In this document: positions 35,201 through 43,442 of the stretch, one piece after another
Numbering within the stretch: position 1 is the stretch's first letter
How the letters are laid out: each line of letters opens with the position of its first letter
Assembly: GCF_900116205.1 (NCBI RefSeq)
Contig: NZ_FOZS01000002.1
Coordinates: forward strand, 62,001-126,000
Direction of reading: 5' to 3'
DNA length: 64,000 nucleotides
From: Halostagnicola kamekurae
GTDB lineage: Archaea > Halobacteriota > Halobacteria > Halobacteriales > Natrialbaceae
Notes under the pieces: generated by a model
Database searches by the model: none
The model's input: only the letters and a program-made list of their open reading frames with translations
Told to the model about the DNA's origin: nothing
Program-made: the position numbers and the translations under genes

Positions 35201-36463
35201 ATGACGCTATTCGAACTCGAGCGGAACGCGGACTTCGAGAAACTCGTCGAGCTCCTCGAGTCGAGCTCGAACCCGAACGTCCGGAGTCGGGCCTGCGAGA
35301 TTATCGGGAGTCTCGAATCCGAGCACGAAGACAGCAAATTTCCCAGAGACGAACTCGTCGACGCCCTGGTGGGGGCGGCAAACGAGGACGAGAGCGAGGA
35401 CGTCCGCGCGACCGCGATCGACGCGCTCGATCAGTACGGACAGGCGGCGCTCGAACAGCTCATCGGCGAGATCATTGGCCAGCCGCTCGAGGACGTCGCC
35501 GAGTGGAAGAAGGCTCAGGCGCTGGCACAGAGTCTGAGCGCGGATCGGCCCGAACTGCGGATGGCCGCCGCGACGGGACTCGGCAAGATCGGCGAGGACA
35601 ACGTCGTCGGGCCACTGGTCAATCAGCTCGGCGATCCCGATCCGCGGGTGCGCAAACGGGTCGCTCGAGCCTGCGGTCGCATCGGTGCCGCAGAGAGCGT
35701 TCCGGGGCTCTCGAAGATCCTCCACGAGGATCAGTACGACGTGCGCGTCGAGGCGGCCTACGCGCTCGCGGACATCGGGTCCGATAACGCCATCCGGGAA
35801 CTCTCGGGGGTCGCCGACGCCGACGACGAGACGCTCCGGCGGATCGCGGTCGACGCGCTCGGCCGTCTCGGAAGCGTCGAGGCGGTCGAACTGCTCGCGG
35901 AGGCGTTGCGTGACGACTCCGAGACCGTTCGCCGGACGGCGATGTTCTCGCTCGTCCAACTGCTCTCGGAAGCGCCGGCGGACGCGAGCCACCAGGTACG
36001 CGAGAAGATCGTCGGCGAGCTAGAGCAGGCAAACGCCAGCGAGTCCGTCCAACCGCTGGTCGACATTTTGACCCAAAGCACCGAGACTGCCCAGCGCCGG
36101 AACGCCGCCTGGTTGCTCGGTCGCGTGGCGGACGACGATCATCGAAGCCAGGCTCAGGACGCGCTGATCGATACGCTCGGTGACGACGATACGATGACCT
36201 CGAAATTCGCGGCGACGAGTCTTTCGATGTTGGATGGAAACGAATTAGAAACCCGCTTGCTCGATCTCGTCGAAAACGAGCACGTCGACGTGGAAACGCG
36301 CGTGCGGGCCCTGTTCGTCCTCGGGAAGATAGGCGGGGATTTATCGCGAGACCGGCTTTCGGGGTTCGTCGACCGAGTGGAGAACGACCGACTGCGAAAG
36401 CGTGGCTTCTCGGCGCTGTCGAAACTCGGCGGCGTCGGCGCGCCAACTGGTGACTTCGCATGA
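35201..36463 (+). CDS. HEAT/PBS-lyase repeat protein of the archaellum-taxis group
   Basis: A 420-residue protein made almost wholly of HEAT-like repeats (about ten, e.g. RMAAATGLGKIGEDNVVGPL, RKRVARACGRIG, RVEAAYALADIG, RRIAVDALGRLG). It forms a translational pair with CheF: its stop TGA overlaps the CheF ATG (ATGA at 36460). In Halobacterium a similar HEAT protein (OE2401F) is encoded next to CheF and interacts with it and CheY in coupling the chemotaxis system to the archaellum; this gene matches that arrangement. Its start, ATG 35201, follows an AT-rich stretch. Confidence 0.84.
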   Translation: MTLFELERNADFEKLVELLESSSNPNVRSRACEIIGSLESEHEDSKFPRDELVDALVGAANEDESEDVRATAIDALDQYGQAALEQLIGEIIGQPLEDVAEWKKAQALAQSLSADRPELRMAAATGLGKIGEDNVVGPLVNQLGDPDPRVRKRVARACGRIGAAESVPGLSKILHEDQYDVRVEAAYALADIGSDNAIRELSGVADADDETLRRIAVDALGRLGSVEAVELLAEALRDDSETVRRTAMFSLVQLLSEAPADASHQVREKIVGELEQANASESVQPLVDILTQSTETAQRRNAAWLLGRVADDDHRSQAQDALIDTLGDDDTMTSKFAATSLSMLDGNELETRLLDLVENEHVDVETRVRALFVLGKIGGDLSRDRLSGFVDRVENDRLRKRGFSALSKLGGVGAPTGDFA

Positions 36464-37323
36464 GCAAATCCGAGACGAAACTCGCGGACGTGACCGGCCA
36501 GTTCACCCAGGTCGTCAAGGATGGGCGAAAGCTCTCCGATACCGACTGGTCGAACGGCCGGATCGTCCTCTCGAACAAGCGGCTGGTGATCGCGAGCAAC
36601 AGCGGCAAGCAGACGGTGCCGCTCGCGCAGATCCAGTCCATCCGCGGTCGGTACGACGTCAACCGAACGATCGCGAAAGTGTCGGACTACATCAGCGTCA
36701 ACGCCGGCCAGAACGTGTATTTGATCTCGATGGGCGAGGTCGAGGAGTTCGAACTCCAGATCCAGAAGGCGATTCTCGACGGGGAAATCGTCCTGGTGAA
36801 ACACCCGGCGGTCAAAGGCGGCGTGGTACAGGATTCCGCCTGGAAGAAAGCCCGCGTCAAGATCAACGAGGGCGTGGCGAACTTCGCCGTCGAGAACGGC
36901 AACTTCGTCCAGATCGAAGTCGACGACGTCGGTACGGTCGAGAGCGACGAACGAGCAGTCCGAGGACAGGAGCGCCCGGTCGTCGAAGCCGAACACACGG
37001 AGGAGGGAACCAGCGTCCAGACGTACCTCTCCGGGGGCGGGCAAAACTGCGCGATGCTCAAGTCCGTCCTCGACCGAGGTGCGGAGAAAAACGCCTCGCA
37101 GATAGACCTCTCGAGTCAGGAACAGGAGGTGCTGATGGCGATCTACTCCGGCGTGTCGCCGTTCGAAGTGCCCGAGTTCCTCGACATCGATACCGACGAC
37201 GTCGAGGAGATGTACGAGCGCATGATCGAACTCGACGTGTTAGAGGAGGTCCGAGTCCGCCGGGAGGTCGCGTTGAAACCCCGCGGGCGAAATATCGCCA
37301 GCGAGTCGATGAACAGCAAGTAG
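36460..37323 (+). CDS. cheF: Taxis protein CheF
   Basis: A 287-residue CheF (DUF439), the archaea-specific adaptor that links phosphorylated CheY to the archaellum switch complex (ArlCE). It has the N-terminal pleckstrin-like half (WSNGRIVLSNKRLVIAS to about 110) and a C-terminal winged-helix-like half (about 215-275). It overlaps the HEAT-protein gene by four bases, as in other haloarchaea, so both are co-translated. The next gene on this strand, 38497, is separated by a divergent unit. The archaellum operon itself begins about 6 kb downstream. Confidence 0.87.
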   Translation: MSKSETKLADVTGQFTQVVKDGRKLSDTDWSNGRIVLSNKRLVIASNSGKQTVPLAQIQSIRGRYDVNRTIAKVSDYISVNAGQNVYLISMGEVEEFELQIQKAILDGEIVLVKHPAVKGGVVQDSAWKKARVKINEGVANFAVENGNFVQIEVDDVGTVESDERAVRGQERPVVEAEHTEEGTSVQTYLSGGGQNCAMLKSVLDRGAEKNASQIDLSSQEQEVLMAIYSGVSPFEVPEFLDIDTDDVEEMYERMIELDVLEEVRVRREVALKPRGRNIASESMNSK

Positions 37324-37324
37324 G

Positions 37325-38053
37325 TCAGGGCTCCGGTTCGTTTTCACCCGTCTCTTTCCACTCGCCGGGCTCCTCGCCGTGTATCTCTCCTTTCGCCTCG
37401 CGCGACCCCGGCCACTTCGCCAGCACGACGAGTCCGAGGAAAAACAGGGCGAGGAGCCCGGCCACGACGGGCCCGGGGATACCCGGTAGTTCGGCGGCCT
37501 CCGTCCATCGGGATTCCGGGGTGAACAGCGTGACCTTCGCAACCCACGAGACCCCGAGCACCGCGAACAACAGCGCGTAGATACGACGCACGCGTCGGGA
37601 GAGCGCCTCGAGCAGCGTCACTTTGAACGTCGGATACCGGAGGTCCTCGCCCAGTTCCTCGCGCCAGTTGGCGTGTTCGACGCCCCGGGGATCGAGGGCG
37701 TTCGCGAAGACGTTCTCCTGAACGAAGCGCACTCGAGACCGGTAGAGGTCGTAGAATCGGTACCTACGAACCTCGAACGAGAGGAAGACCGCCAGAATGA
37801 CCATGCCGACCAGCAAGAGGTAGGCGGGCATGTCGGGACTCGAGAAGACCACGGAAAGCAGGGCCGCGAGCACCGTGATCGCCCAGTTGGTCGTCTGGTC
37901 GATCCGATCCTGTGCGGTGGTCGTTTGGGCAACTTCGCCTCTGTAGTAGTGGGGGAGCGCATCGAGCAGCGACTCGGCGTCGCCCGCGATTTCGGCGGCG
38001 ATCTCCTGGTCCTCGCGCTCGAGGGTGTCGTCGGTTGAGCGGTCGTCGGGCAT
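37325..38053 (-). CDS. DUF2270 membrane protein
   Basis: A 242-residue protein with four predicted membrane helices (about 57-75, 78-97, 158-178 and 190-215) and a soluble loop between the pairs (EVRRYRFYDLYRSRVRFVQ), matching the haloarchaeal DUF2270 family of unknown function. ATG 38053 is preferred over an upstream alternative. It is convergent with cheF (stops 2 bases apart), so it is not part of that operon. Confidence 0.75.
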   Translation of the reverse strand: MPDDRSTDDTLEREDQEIAAEIAGDAESLLDALPHYYRGEVAQTTTAQDRIDQTTNWAITVLAALLSVVFSSPDMPAYLLLVGMVILAVFLSFEVRRYRFYDLYRSRVRFVQENVFANALDPRGVEHANWREELGEDLRYPTFKVTLLEALSRRVRRIYALLFAVLGVSWVAKVTLFTPESRWTEAAELPGIPGPVVAGLLALFFLGLVVLAKWPGSREAKGEIHGEEPGEWKETGENEPEP

Positions 38054-38496
38054 ACGTGTTCGCACGGATCCGACCGCCAAAATCCCGCCACGGACCCGTC
38101 GACTGTGTGTACTGTCTTGGGTCGGGTACTCTCTGCGTTCGTGAAAAGCGTTATCGACGAGTTCTCTGAAATAGACGGCGAATCGTCCGAAAACGAGTCG
38201 ACTGAGGACGTAACCGGTGATAGGCTGATGGAAACGAAGCTATCGACGGCCAAACCGATGACAGCGACGATAGCATCGATCTCTGACGATTCTCCGTCTC
38301 GAGAACAAAGCGATATGCTCTGGCGATCTGTCCTCGAAACCTCATACTGACGGCTGATAAGGAATTAATGTTGACAATATGGTTCTGTGTGAACTGAGTG
38401 TTTTGGATATCGGCCCATATGGGGCGATCTGTGCCATTATAGCTGAATACCACCTATTCCGAATATTTTATACGAAGTTCTTCACACAGGTTCCGT
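38054..38496. other. 443-bp intergenic region
   Basis: No convincing gene. Weak open frames exist on both strands (for example + 38105-38350 and - 38151-38453), but their composition is not acidic and they lack recognisable domains. The right end has a TTTTATACG box about 28 bases before the ATG of the 38497 gene. The AT content is higher than that of flanking genes, consistent with regulatory or decayed sequence. Confidence 0.45.
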
Positions 38497-39555
38497 ATGG
38501 ACGTTCGTTTGGGTCTGTTGGTTTTTCTCATCGTGGGTCCGGTCATGCTGAGTGGACCGGCTGTGGCAGGTTCTACAGCATCGAACCCGCTCGTCTCACA
38601 ACCCGAAAACGTCGACTCGGACGAAATCAGGATGAATGTCGCCGTAGACTCGAACGGGTCTGCTACGTGGAGGATCGAACTCTGGGTTCATCTCGACGAC
38701 AACGAAACAATCGAGGCGTTCGAATCGCTCGAGGACGAAATCGACGAGAACCCGTCGGCTCACACGCAGGAATTTTCAGAGCGAATCGAGACGACCGTCG
38801 ATAGTGCAAGCGAGACAACAAACAGAGAGATGACGGCGAACGAGTTTCGCGTGGCCACCTCGCGTCAATCGTTCGCGCGCGAGTACGGCGTTATCAGCTA
38901 TACGTTCCGGTGGACAGGCTTTGCCGCTGTCGACGGCGACCGATTGCACGTCGGGGACGCAATCGAGGGGATCAATATCGACGATGGCTCGCGCCTGCTG
39001 ATCGAATGGCCGGAAGAGTACGAGCTCGAGTCGATTTCTCCTACTCCGGATACCCAACGCAATCAGGCGGCGCTTTGGCACGGAGGCGAAACCGATTTTA
39101 TATCCGGCGAACCGACGCTCGTTCTCTCGGCAGATGACGGTAGAGCAGTTGCACCTGTGGCCGCAGTCAGTGCTGGCATCGCCGGCGTTGCCGTGATTGG
39201 TGCCGGTTGGTGGTACCGAACTCGTGAAAGCGAGTCCGATCACTCTCCCCCTGTTGACCGGGACACGGAACCGGATGGTGTAATACCTGACACTTCCTCG
39301 GATGACTCGTCTTCGAGCCCGCCTCCGTCACTTATGAGTAACGAAGAACGGCTCCTGTCGCTGCTCGAGGAAAACGGTGGACGAATGAAACAACAAACAG
39401 TCGTGACGGAACTCGGCTGGACAGACGCAAAGACGAGTAAGGTGGTAACCGGATTGCGCGACGAGAACGAACTCGAGTCGTTCCGCATCGGTCGGGAAAA
39501 CGTGCTTTCGCTTCCGAACGCGGATGCGGAGACGTTGGATGATCGATCTGAGTAA
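38497..39555 (+). CDS. Membrane-spanning protein with extracellular domain and cytoplasmic winged helix
   Basis: A 352-residue protein: signal peptide (1-25), extracellular beta-rich domain (about 40-215, homologous in style to the 40643 gene: both have a TIEAFESLED/DAFESLRED motif), one membrane helix (218-240), an acidic Ser/Pro linker, and a cytoplasmic winged helix at 281-340 (EERLLSLLEENGGRMKQQTV, then LGWTDAKTSKVVTGLRDE). This is the haloarchaeal DUF7345-DUF7343 architecture. It could read an external signal and act on DNA directly, a membrane-tethered regulator. Targets are unknown; the neighbouring archaellum and surface genes are candidates. The promoter TTTTATAC is 25-32 bases upstream. 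Confidence 0.77.
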   Translation: MDVRLGLLVFLIVGPVMLSGPAVAGSTASNPLVSQPENVDSDEIRMNVAVDSNGSATWRIELWVHLDDNETIEAFESLEDEIDENPSAHTQEFSERIETTVDSASETTNREMTANEFRVATSRQSFAREYGVISYTFRWTGFAAVDGDRLHVGDAIEGINIDDGSRLLIEWPEEYELESISPTPDTQRNQAALWHGGETDFISGEPTLVLSADDGRAVAPVAAVSAGIAGVAVIGAGWWYRTRESESDHSPPVDRDTEPDGVIPDTSSDDSSSSPPPSLMSNEERLLSLLEENGGRMKQQTVVTELGWTDAKTSKVVTGLRDENELESFRIGRENVLSLPNADAETLDDRSE

Positions 39556-39716
39556 CTCGCTGCGCTCGCCTCTCGGCTGGAACGTGACCGCTTTGTCACC
39601 GGCGAAATCGACAGCAGGAATCGGGGTGAAAAACGAATAAAATCGGCGAAACGGTCGTTGAACCCGGGTGATTATCGCACCGGTCTATTACGGGGGGACA
39701 GCTATGCTCGAGTGCA

Positions 39717-40640
39717 ATGGACCGAACTCCAACGATTACATTGGCATTGGTACTCATTGTCTCTCTGGCAATATTGCCAGTCGGGACGGCGACTGCTCAG
39801 CCAGAGAAGGTACAAGCCGCACAGAACGACCAAGCGACGAACGAATCGATCGCACCCGGTGCGCAGTTAACTGGTGTCCTCGGCGTTCAGAACGCGGAAG
39901 TCAACGGCGCGGTCACCGAGCGAGCATACGGTATCAAAATCGCGAACGCACAGACCGCGGATGCAGAGGCCGCTGTTATCGGCGAGCAATTCGAGGATAT
40001 CGACGATCGGCTCGAGGATCTGGAGGACCGTCGCGACGAACTCGAAGACGAGCGTGACACGGGGAACATTAGCGAGGGAGAATACCGAGCGGAGATTGCC
40101 ACGATTCGGGCCGAACAGGCGACCGCCGAACGATTAGCTGCCGACGCTGAATCCAACGCAAGCGAGTTGCCGGCGGATCTGCTCGAAGAACAGGGAGTCA
40201 ACGCCAGCGCGATTCAAGAACTTAGCGAGCGCGCCGACGAACTCACCGGACCGGAAACCGCTGAGATCGCACAATCGATAGCGGGTAATTCGGCTGGGAG
40301 TCCAGTCGCGGGCGACAACGGTCCCGCTGACGTCCCGGCCGGCCCGCCGGTCGATACCGAGTCGAACCGAACTGAGGCCTCGGTTCCCGCTGCCGAGAAC
40401 ACCCCACGAGAGCGAGGAAACGCCAGCGCTGGTGACTCCTCTTCAGAGCGACCGATTGATGGTGATTCCACGAGCGAATCGGAGCCAAAAGCCGATGAAG
40501 GCGACGAATCGGAGCCAGAAGCTTCCACAAGCAAACCGGAGCCAAAAGCCGATGAAGGCGACGAATCGGAAACAGATCATGGTTCGGAGTCCGACACGTC
40601 GAACAGAGACGACGGTAACTCTCGGCCGGCCTTCGCCTGA
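39717..40640 (+). CDS. Secreted coiled-coil protein with Ser/Glu-rich tail (DUF7096-like)
   Basis: A 307-residue secreted protein. Signal peptide 1-27 (ALVLIVSLAILPVGTATA), a helical coiled coil at about 88-145 (EDIDDRLEDLEDRRDELEDE), and an acidic Ser/Glu/Asp-rich C-terminal tail from about 185. The tail contains a direct repeat, EPKADEGDESE twice (about residues 259-285), encoded by a 32-base DNA repeat. It is probably linked to the cell surface. The stop is two bases before the start of the 40643 gene, so they are co-transcribed. Function is unknown. Confidence 0.7.
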   Translation: MDRTPTITLALVLIVSLAILPVGTATAQPEKVQAAQNDQATNESIAPGAQLTGVLGVQNAEVNGAVTERAYGIKIANAQTADAEAAVIGEQFEDIDDRLEDLEDRRDELEDERDTGNISEGEYRAEIATIRAEQATAERLAADAESNASELPADLLEEQGVNASAIQELSERADELTGPETAEIAQSIAGNSAGSPVAGDNGPADVPAGPPVDTESNRTEASVPAAENTPRERGNASAGDSSSERPIDGDSTSESEPKADEGDESEPEASTSKPEPKADEGDESETDHGSESDTSNRDDGNSRPAFA

Positions 40641-40642
40641 CA

Positions 40643-41362
40643 ATGCGCAGTAGGCTCGCCGCTTTGTGTATCGCCTCGATACTGTTGTCGAGCGGTATCG
40701 CGGCTCCGGTAGCCGGATCGAGTGCCAGCCACGATGGCCCCACCCTCGAGGACGGAGCGGAATCGACCCTCCACATTAACCTGTCCGAGGGCGGTGACGC
40801 AACGGTAACGCTGGTAACCGGCTACAATTTCACGCAGGCCGATGAGCGCGACGCGTTCGAATCGCTTCGCGAAGACGAGGGGGCACAATCGGACTTACTC
40901 GAGCGATTCACCGGCCGGCTCCAGTCGGTCGCGGCCGCTGTCGATAACGATAGCGAACAAGCGGTTTCCGAACACTCAGTCGACCTGCGAACGACCGACG
41001 AACGCGGTTTAGCGGCCTTTTCGGTGACGTGGGACGGACTGGCGACAGTCGACGACCGAACGCTTACCGTCACGGAACCGTTTGCCAGCGGCTTCGAAAC
41101 CGACAGGACTGTCGTTCTCGAAGGACCTGCGAACGCAACGCTCGAGTCGGCTTCGCACGATCCGACAGTTGAAACGGACAATCGGGCAACGTGGGATGCG
41201 GGAACCGATTTCGATGGGTTCGAAGCGGTCCTCTCGCTGCCAACCGAGGATTCCGATACCGGTGTGACCGGGGCCGACGACACGTCAGGGTTGGGTGGCC
41301 TCGTTTCGGTCGCGACGCTCGCCGTGTTCCTCGGCGGGAAAACGCATCTCGCTCGGGAGTAG
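40643..41362 (+). CDS. Secreted DUF7345-like domain protein
   Basis: A 239-residue secreted protein: signal peptide about 1-27, a single beta-rich domain (30-200) of the same kind as in the 38497 protein (motifs NLSEGGDATVTLVTGYNFT and DAFESLRED match NVAVDSNGSATWRIELWVH and EAFESLEDE there), and a short C-terminal hydrophobic segment (about 210-232, GLGGLVSVATLAVFLGG), giving a probable membrane anchor. It lacks the winged helix of its relative. It follows the 39717 gene by two bases and forms a unit with it. The pair may act with the 38497 protein in one pathway (inference). Confidence 0.7.
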   Translation: MRSRLAALCIASILLSSGIAAPVAGSSASHDGPTLEDGAESTLHINLSEGGDATVTLVTGYNFTQADERDAFESLREDEGAQSDLLERFTGRLQSVAAAVDNDSEQAVSEHSVDLRTTDERGLAAFSVTWDGLATVDDRTLTVTEPFASGFETDRTVVLEGPANATLESASHDPTVETDNRATWDAGTDFDGFEAVLSLPTEDSDTGVTGADDTSGLGGLVSVATLAVFLGGKTHLARE

Positions 41363-41400
41363 TCCCGGTCAGTTGCCGGATACAGCTGTCCGAGTACCCC

Positions 41401-41736
41401 TCACTCGAGCAAGTTCGGGCTCACGCGACAGCCACAGGGACTCGCGGTGTGGTCGGTCGGTCCGGTGGAGGTCACGCGAGTGACGGGCCGGCCACAACGG
41501 GGACACTGCGGAAACGGCGACTCGGCGGGGTCCAGATCGGTCTGGCTCTCCCAGTCGTCGGTCGAATTCGCAGCGTTCGAATCGGCGGCACTCGCGTCCG
41601 CAGCGCCCGCGGCGTCGTCGCCCGAATCGGCGCTCGAGCGGTCCTCGCTCGAGTCCACGGTGTCCGCGTGGTCGGTCTCGCGTTCGGTCCCCGAATCGGA
41701 CCGCTCCGCGCTCGAGTCGCGTTCGGACTCGCTCAC
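41401..41736 (-). CDS. Small protein with acidic disordered N-terminus and zinc-ribbon C-terminus
   Basis: A 111-residue protein. The first 70 residues are a Ser/Asp/Ala-rich disordered stretch; the last 40 contain CPRCGRPV and a SPCGCR pair, which could bind one zinc ion (CX2C plus CXC). The start is GTG at 41736, overlapping the stop of the 41733-41948 gene as GTGA, so the two are translationally coupled. Function is unknown; similar short zinc-ribbon proteins are common in haloarchaea. Confidence 0.58.
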   Translation of the reverse strand: MSESERDSSAERSDSGTERETDHADTVDSSEDRSSADSGDDAAGAADASAADSNAANSTDDWESQTDLDPAESPFPQCPRCGRPVTRVTSTGPTDHTASPCGCRVSPNLLE

Positions 41737-41948
41737 GCCGCACTCACCCGTGGACCGTCGGCGGTAATCACCAGCGACACGTCTCGAACCGAACAGCGGA
41801 CCTCGGTTTCGGGCCCGTCGGAGCCGAGCACGCGTTCGACCGCCTCGGGGTCGATTTCGTCGGCCAGTCGGTAGTCATCCGGCGGCAGGCCGTGGCGCTC
41901 GAGGGTCGCGGCGATGTCGACGAGGAGCGGGCGCCTCGAGCCGGTCAC
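41733..41948 (-). CDS. Small conserved haloarchaeal-type protein
   Basis: A 71-residue protein: helix (LLVDIAATLERHGLPPDDY), acidic middle, then beta hairpin (TEVRCSVRDVSLVITADG). The start is a GTG at 41948, supported by GGGAGGTGG about 7 bases upstream on the minus strand, an uncommon but clear ribosome-binding site. Its stop overlaps the GTG of the zinc-ribbon gene. Size and fold resemble the HalOD1-like or similar short haloarchaeal modules, but no name is claimed. Confidence 0.55.
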   Translation of the reverse strand: MTGSRRPLLVDIAATLERHGLPPDDYRLADEIDPEAVERVLGSDGPETEVRCSVRDVSLVITADGPRVSAA

Positions 41949-42065
41949 TGTCGCCCACCTCCCGCGGTCGTCGCTGGCGGTCCCAATCGCTCGAGGGCAG
42001 CGGTATTGGTGGTTCGATTCGTCTGTCGGACGGGATGTTTAAGCCCGCGGAGAATAGATCCGAAC

Positions 42066-42176
42066 ATGGTTGACAAACCCTCTCGGGTTTGGAAGCCACG
42101 TCTCGGGTGCTCTGACCACCCGGGGCATTTCAAATTCAATATGCCCCCGTGCGCGGAGTCCATGACTTCCATTTGA
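42066..42176 (+). CDS. Candidate 36-residue small protein
   Basis: ATG at 42066 opens a 36-codon frame encoding a short basic/neutral protein with two Cys (CSDHPGHFKFNMPPC) and a His pair. A promoter-like TGTTTAAGCCC sits 24-34 bases upstream, exactly as expected for a leaderless gene. Third-position GC is moderate rather than high, so coding status is open. It is antisense to the first part of a longer minus-strand frame, which is judged spurious because the plus-strand promoter lies inside it. Metal binding is a guess. Confidence 0.4.
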   Translation: MVDKPSRVWKPRLGCSDHPGHFKFNMPPCAESMTSI

Positions 42177-42608
42177 GCGATTGTACTGTAGTGTCATATA
42201 GCTACTGTTTCGGAGTGAAAATAACGTCCGACGAGACTAACTTTTCGTCGCCTGTCCCGGTGTGGACTCCAGTGCCTCACTTAATTTAATCTACGCGCAC
42301 GCGAAGCCAGCTTTCGAAGTTCGCGCGAGTTCCGTTCGAGATCCGAAACGCTACCGGCGGTCGTCAGCACTCTACTCGAATCACTCGAGGCCTCCAAACT
42401 CCACTCGCGACGTTCTCGACCGTCCGTTTCGGGTGGAACCGTAATCGGCGTTGCCGACCGTCCATCGGGGCTACGTCACGGGGTTTGGGAACGGTTCTCG
42501 AGTCGAAGCCAACGGGTTCGAGTTCGGGGGCGATTCGTCGAAATTCGGGCTCGAAACGGGGGTGAAACCGACATTCTATATATTTCTATCCATGATTTTC
42601 ACTCACAG
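42177..42608. other. 432-bp region without a confident gene
   Basis: Only short, non-acidic open frames are seen. A TCTATATATTTC box at 42576-42587 precedes the broken AbrB-like gene fragment at 42609. The left part is GC-rich with repeated TCGAG runs; its purpose is not evident. Confidence 0.4.
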
Positions 42609-42874
42609 ATGAGTACTCGGGAGTTGGTGACGCAGGGTACTTGGATTGGGTCGGACTGACTCCCAGAACGGAAGTCGAAATCTCCGAACGGGATGGAACG
42701 GTGATCGTCGAACCCGAAGGCGATCCCGAACGGATTATCGAACGCATGAACCGACTCGTCGAGAAAACAGCTTCAGGACGGAAGACAACCTCGCTCGAGG
42801 ACGCCGTCGGACCGGTTGCCCAGAACCACTGGGCCGCTGTTCGAAACAGTGGGGAGACGGACACTGACGACTGA
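42609..42874 (+). pseudogene. Remnant of an AbrB/SpoVT-type antitoxin-like protein
   Basis: A well-placed promoter (CTATATATTT at about 42577) and an ATG at 42609 lead into a frame that stops after 16 codons. In another frame, without ATG, the sequence continues as LTPRTEVEISERDGTVIVEPEG..., the C-terminal half of an AbrB/MazE-like DNA-binding swapped-hairpin protein followed by a helical tail (ERMNRLVEKTAS). The N-terminal half of the domain is missing. Thus a frameshifted or truncated gene is likely; no toxin gene is next to it. The assignment rests on a short motif. Confidence 0.42.
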
Positions 42875-42955
42875 TACAGGCGGTTCGAATCTTTTCGAGC
42901 CGTCGGCTCCCCAATCTGCGCGCGAGTCACAAAAGACAGGTTCGACCGGCGGTGC

Positions 42956-43168
42956 TCAGGAGTGGGTTTCGTCCGTGCCCTCCTTAAGATAGCTCACGTC
43001 GCGCTCGAGTTCGTAGCCCCGCGGAACGCCGATGCCGTCGAGACAGTCGTCACAGACCGGTTTCGCGTAGGTCCGATTGTTTCGCTTCCCGAGGACGTTG
43101 ACCTCCTCGAGATCTGTGATTTCATCACAGCGGCTACACTCGACTTTCTCTCCGTCGATGATGTCCAT
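42956..43168 (-). CDS. Small zinc-binding protein
   Basis: A 70-residue protein with CSRC near residue 11-14 and CDDC near 39-42, a typical CX2C...CX2C zinc ribbon, flanked by a helical C-terminus. ATG 43168 is used. It belongs to a large, mostly unnamed set of haloarchaeal short zinc-finger proteins. The gene is oriented away from the archaellin operon, with which it shares a 274-base upstream region. Confidence 0.65.
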   Translation of the reverse strand: MDIIDGEKVECSRCDEITDLEEVNVLGKRNNRTYAKPVCDDCLDGIGVPRGYELERDVSYLKEGTDETHS

Positions 43169-43242
43169 AGCTGTGAAATTCGGGTCGTCGGTCTTAAGTG
43201 TCTCGCCCGATCACCATGATGAATTTATTATATCTTGGCCAG

Positions 43243-43315
43243 TCGGCAAGTAGTATTATATACCAAAAGGCCTCGTCGGCAAGTAGATTTAAGGGATAGA
43301 GCGCTCGGCAAGTAG
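43243..43315. repeat. Three copies of TCGGCAAGTAG upstream of archaellin genes
   Basis: TCGGCAAGTAG occurs at 43243, 43276 and 43305. Each is followed by AT-rich TATA-like sequence (TATTATATA, ATTTAAGG, AGTTATATA). They sit 130-200 bases before the first archaellin start and may be promoter copies or operator sites. Confidence 0.6.
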
Positions 43316-43442
43316 AGTTATATAGTGTCAGATATGGCGAATAGACTTAATACAGATTAGTTAAATATCGATCATACGTTCCGGCTACCCAGCGGAGGCG
43401 CACATATACTTTCGAGGGGTGCTGGAGCAGACACAAACAATA

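Noticed and set aside
41945-42172. 75-codon minus-strand frame overlapping the next gene by GTGA
   Set aside because: The coupling to the 41948 start is tempting, but base use is not coding-like and the plus-strand promoter lies inside it.
42262-42444. 60-codon plus-strand frame
   Set aside because: Starts with TTG, not acidic, no promoter, no motif.
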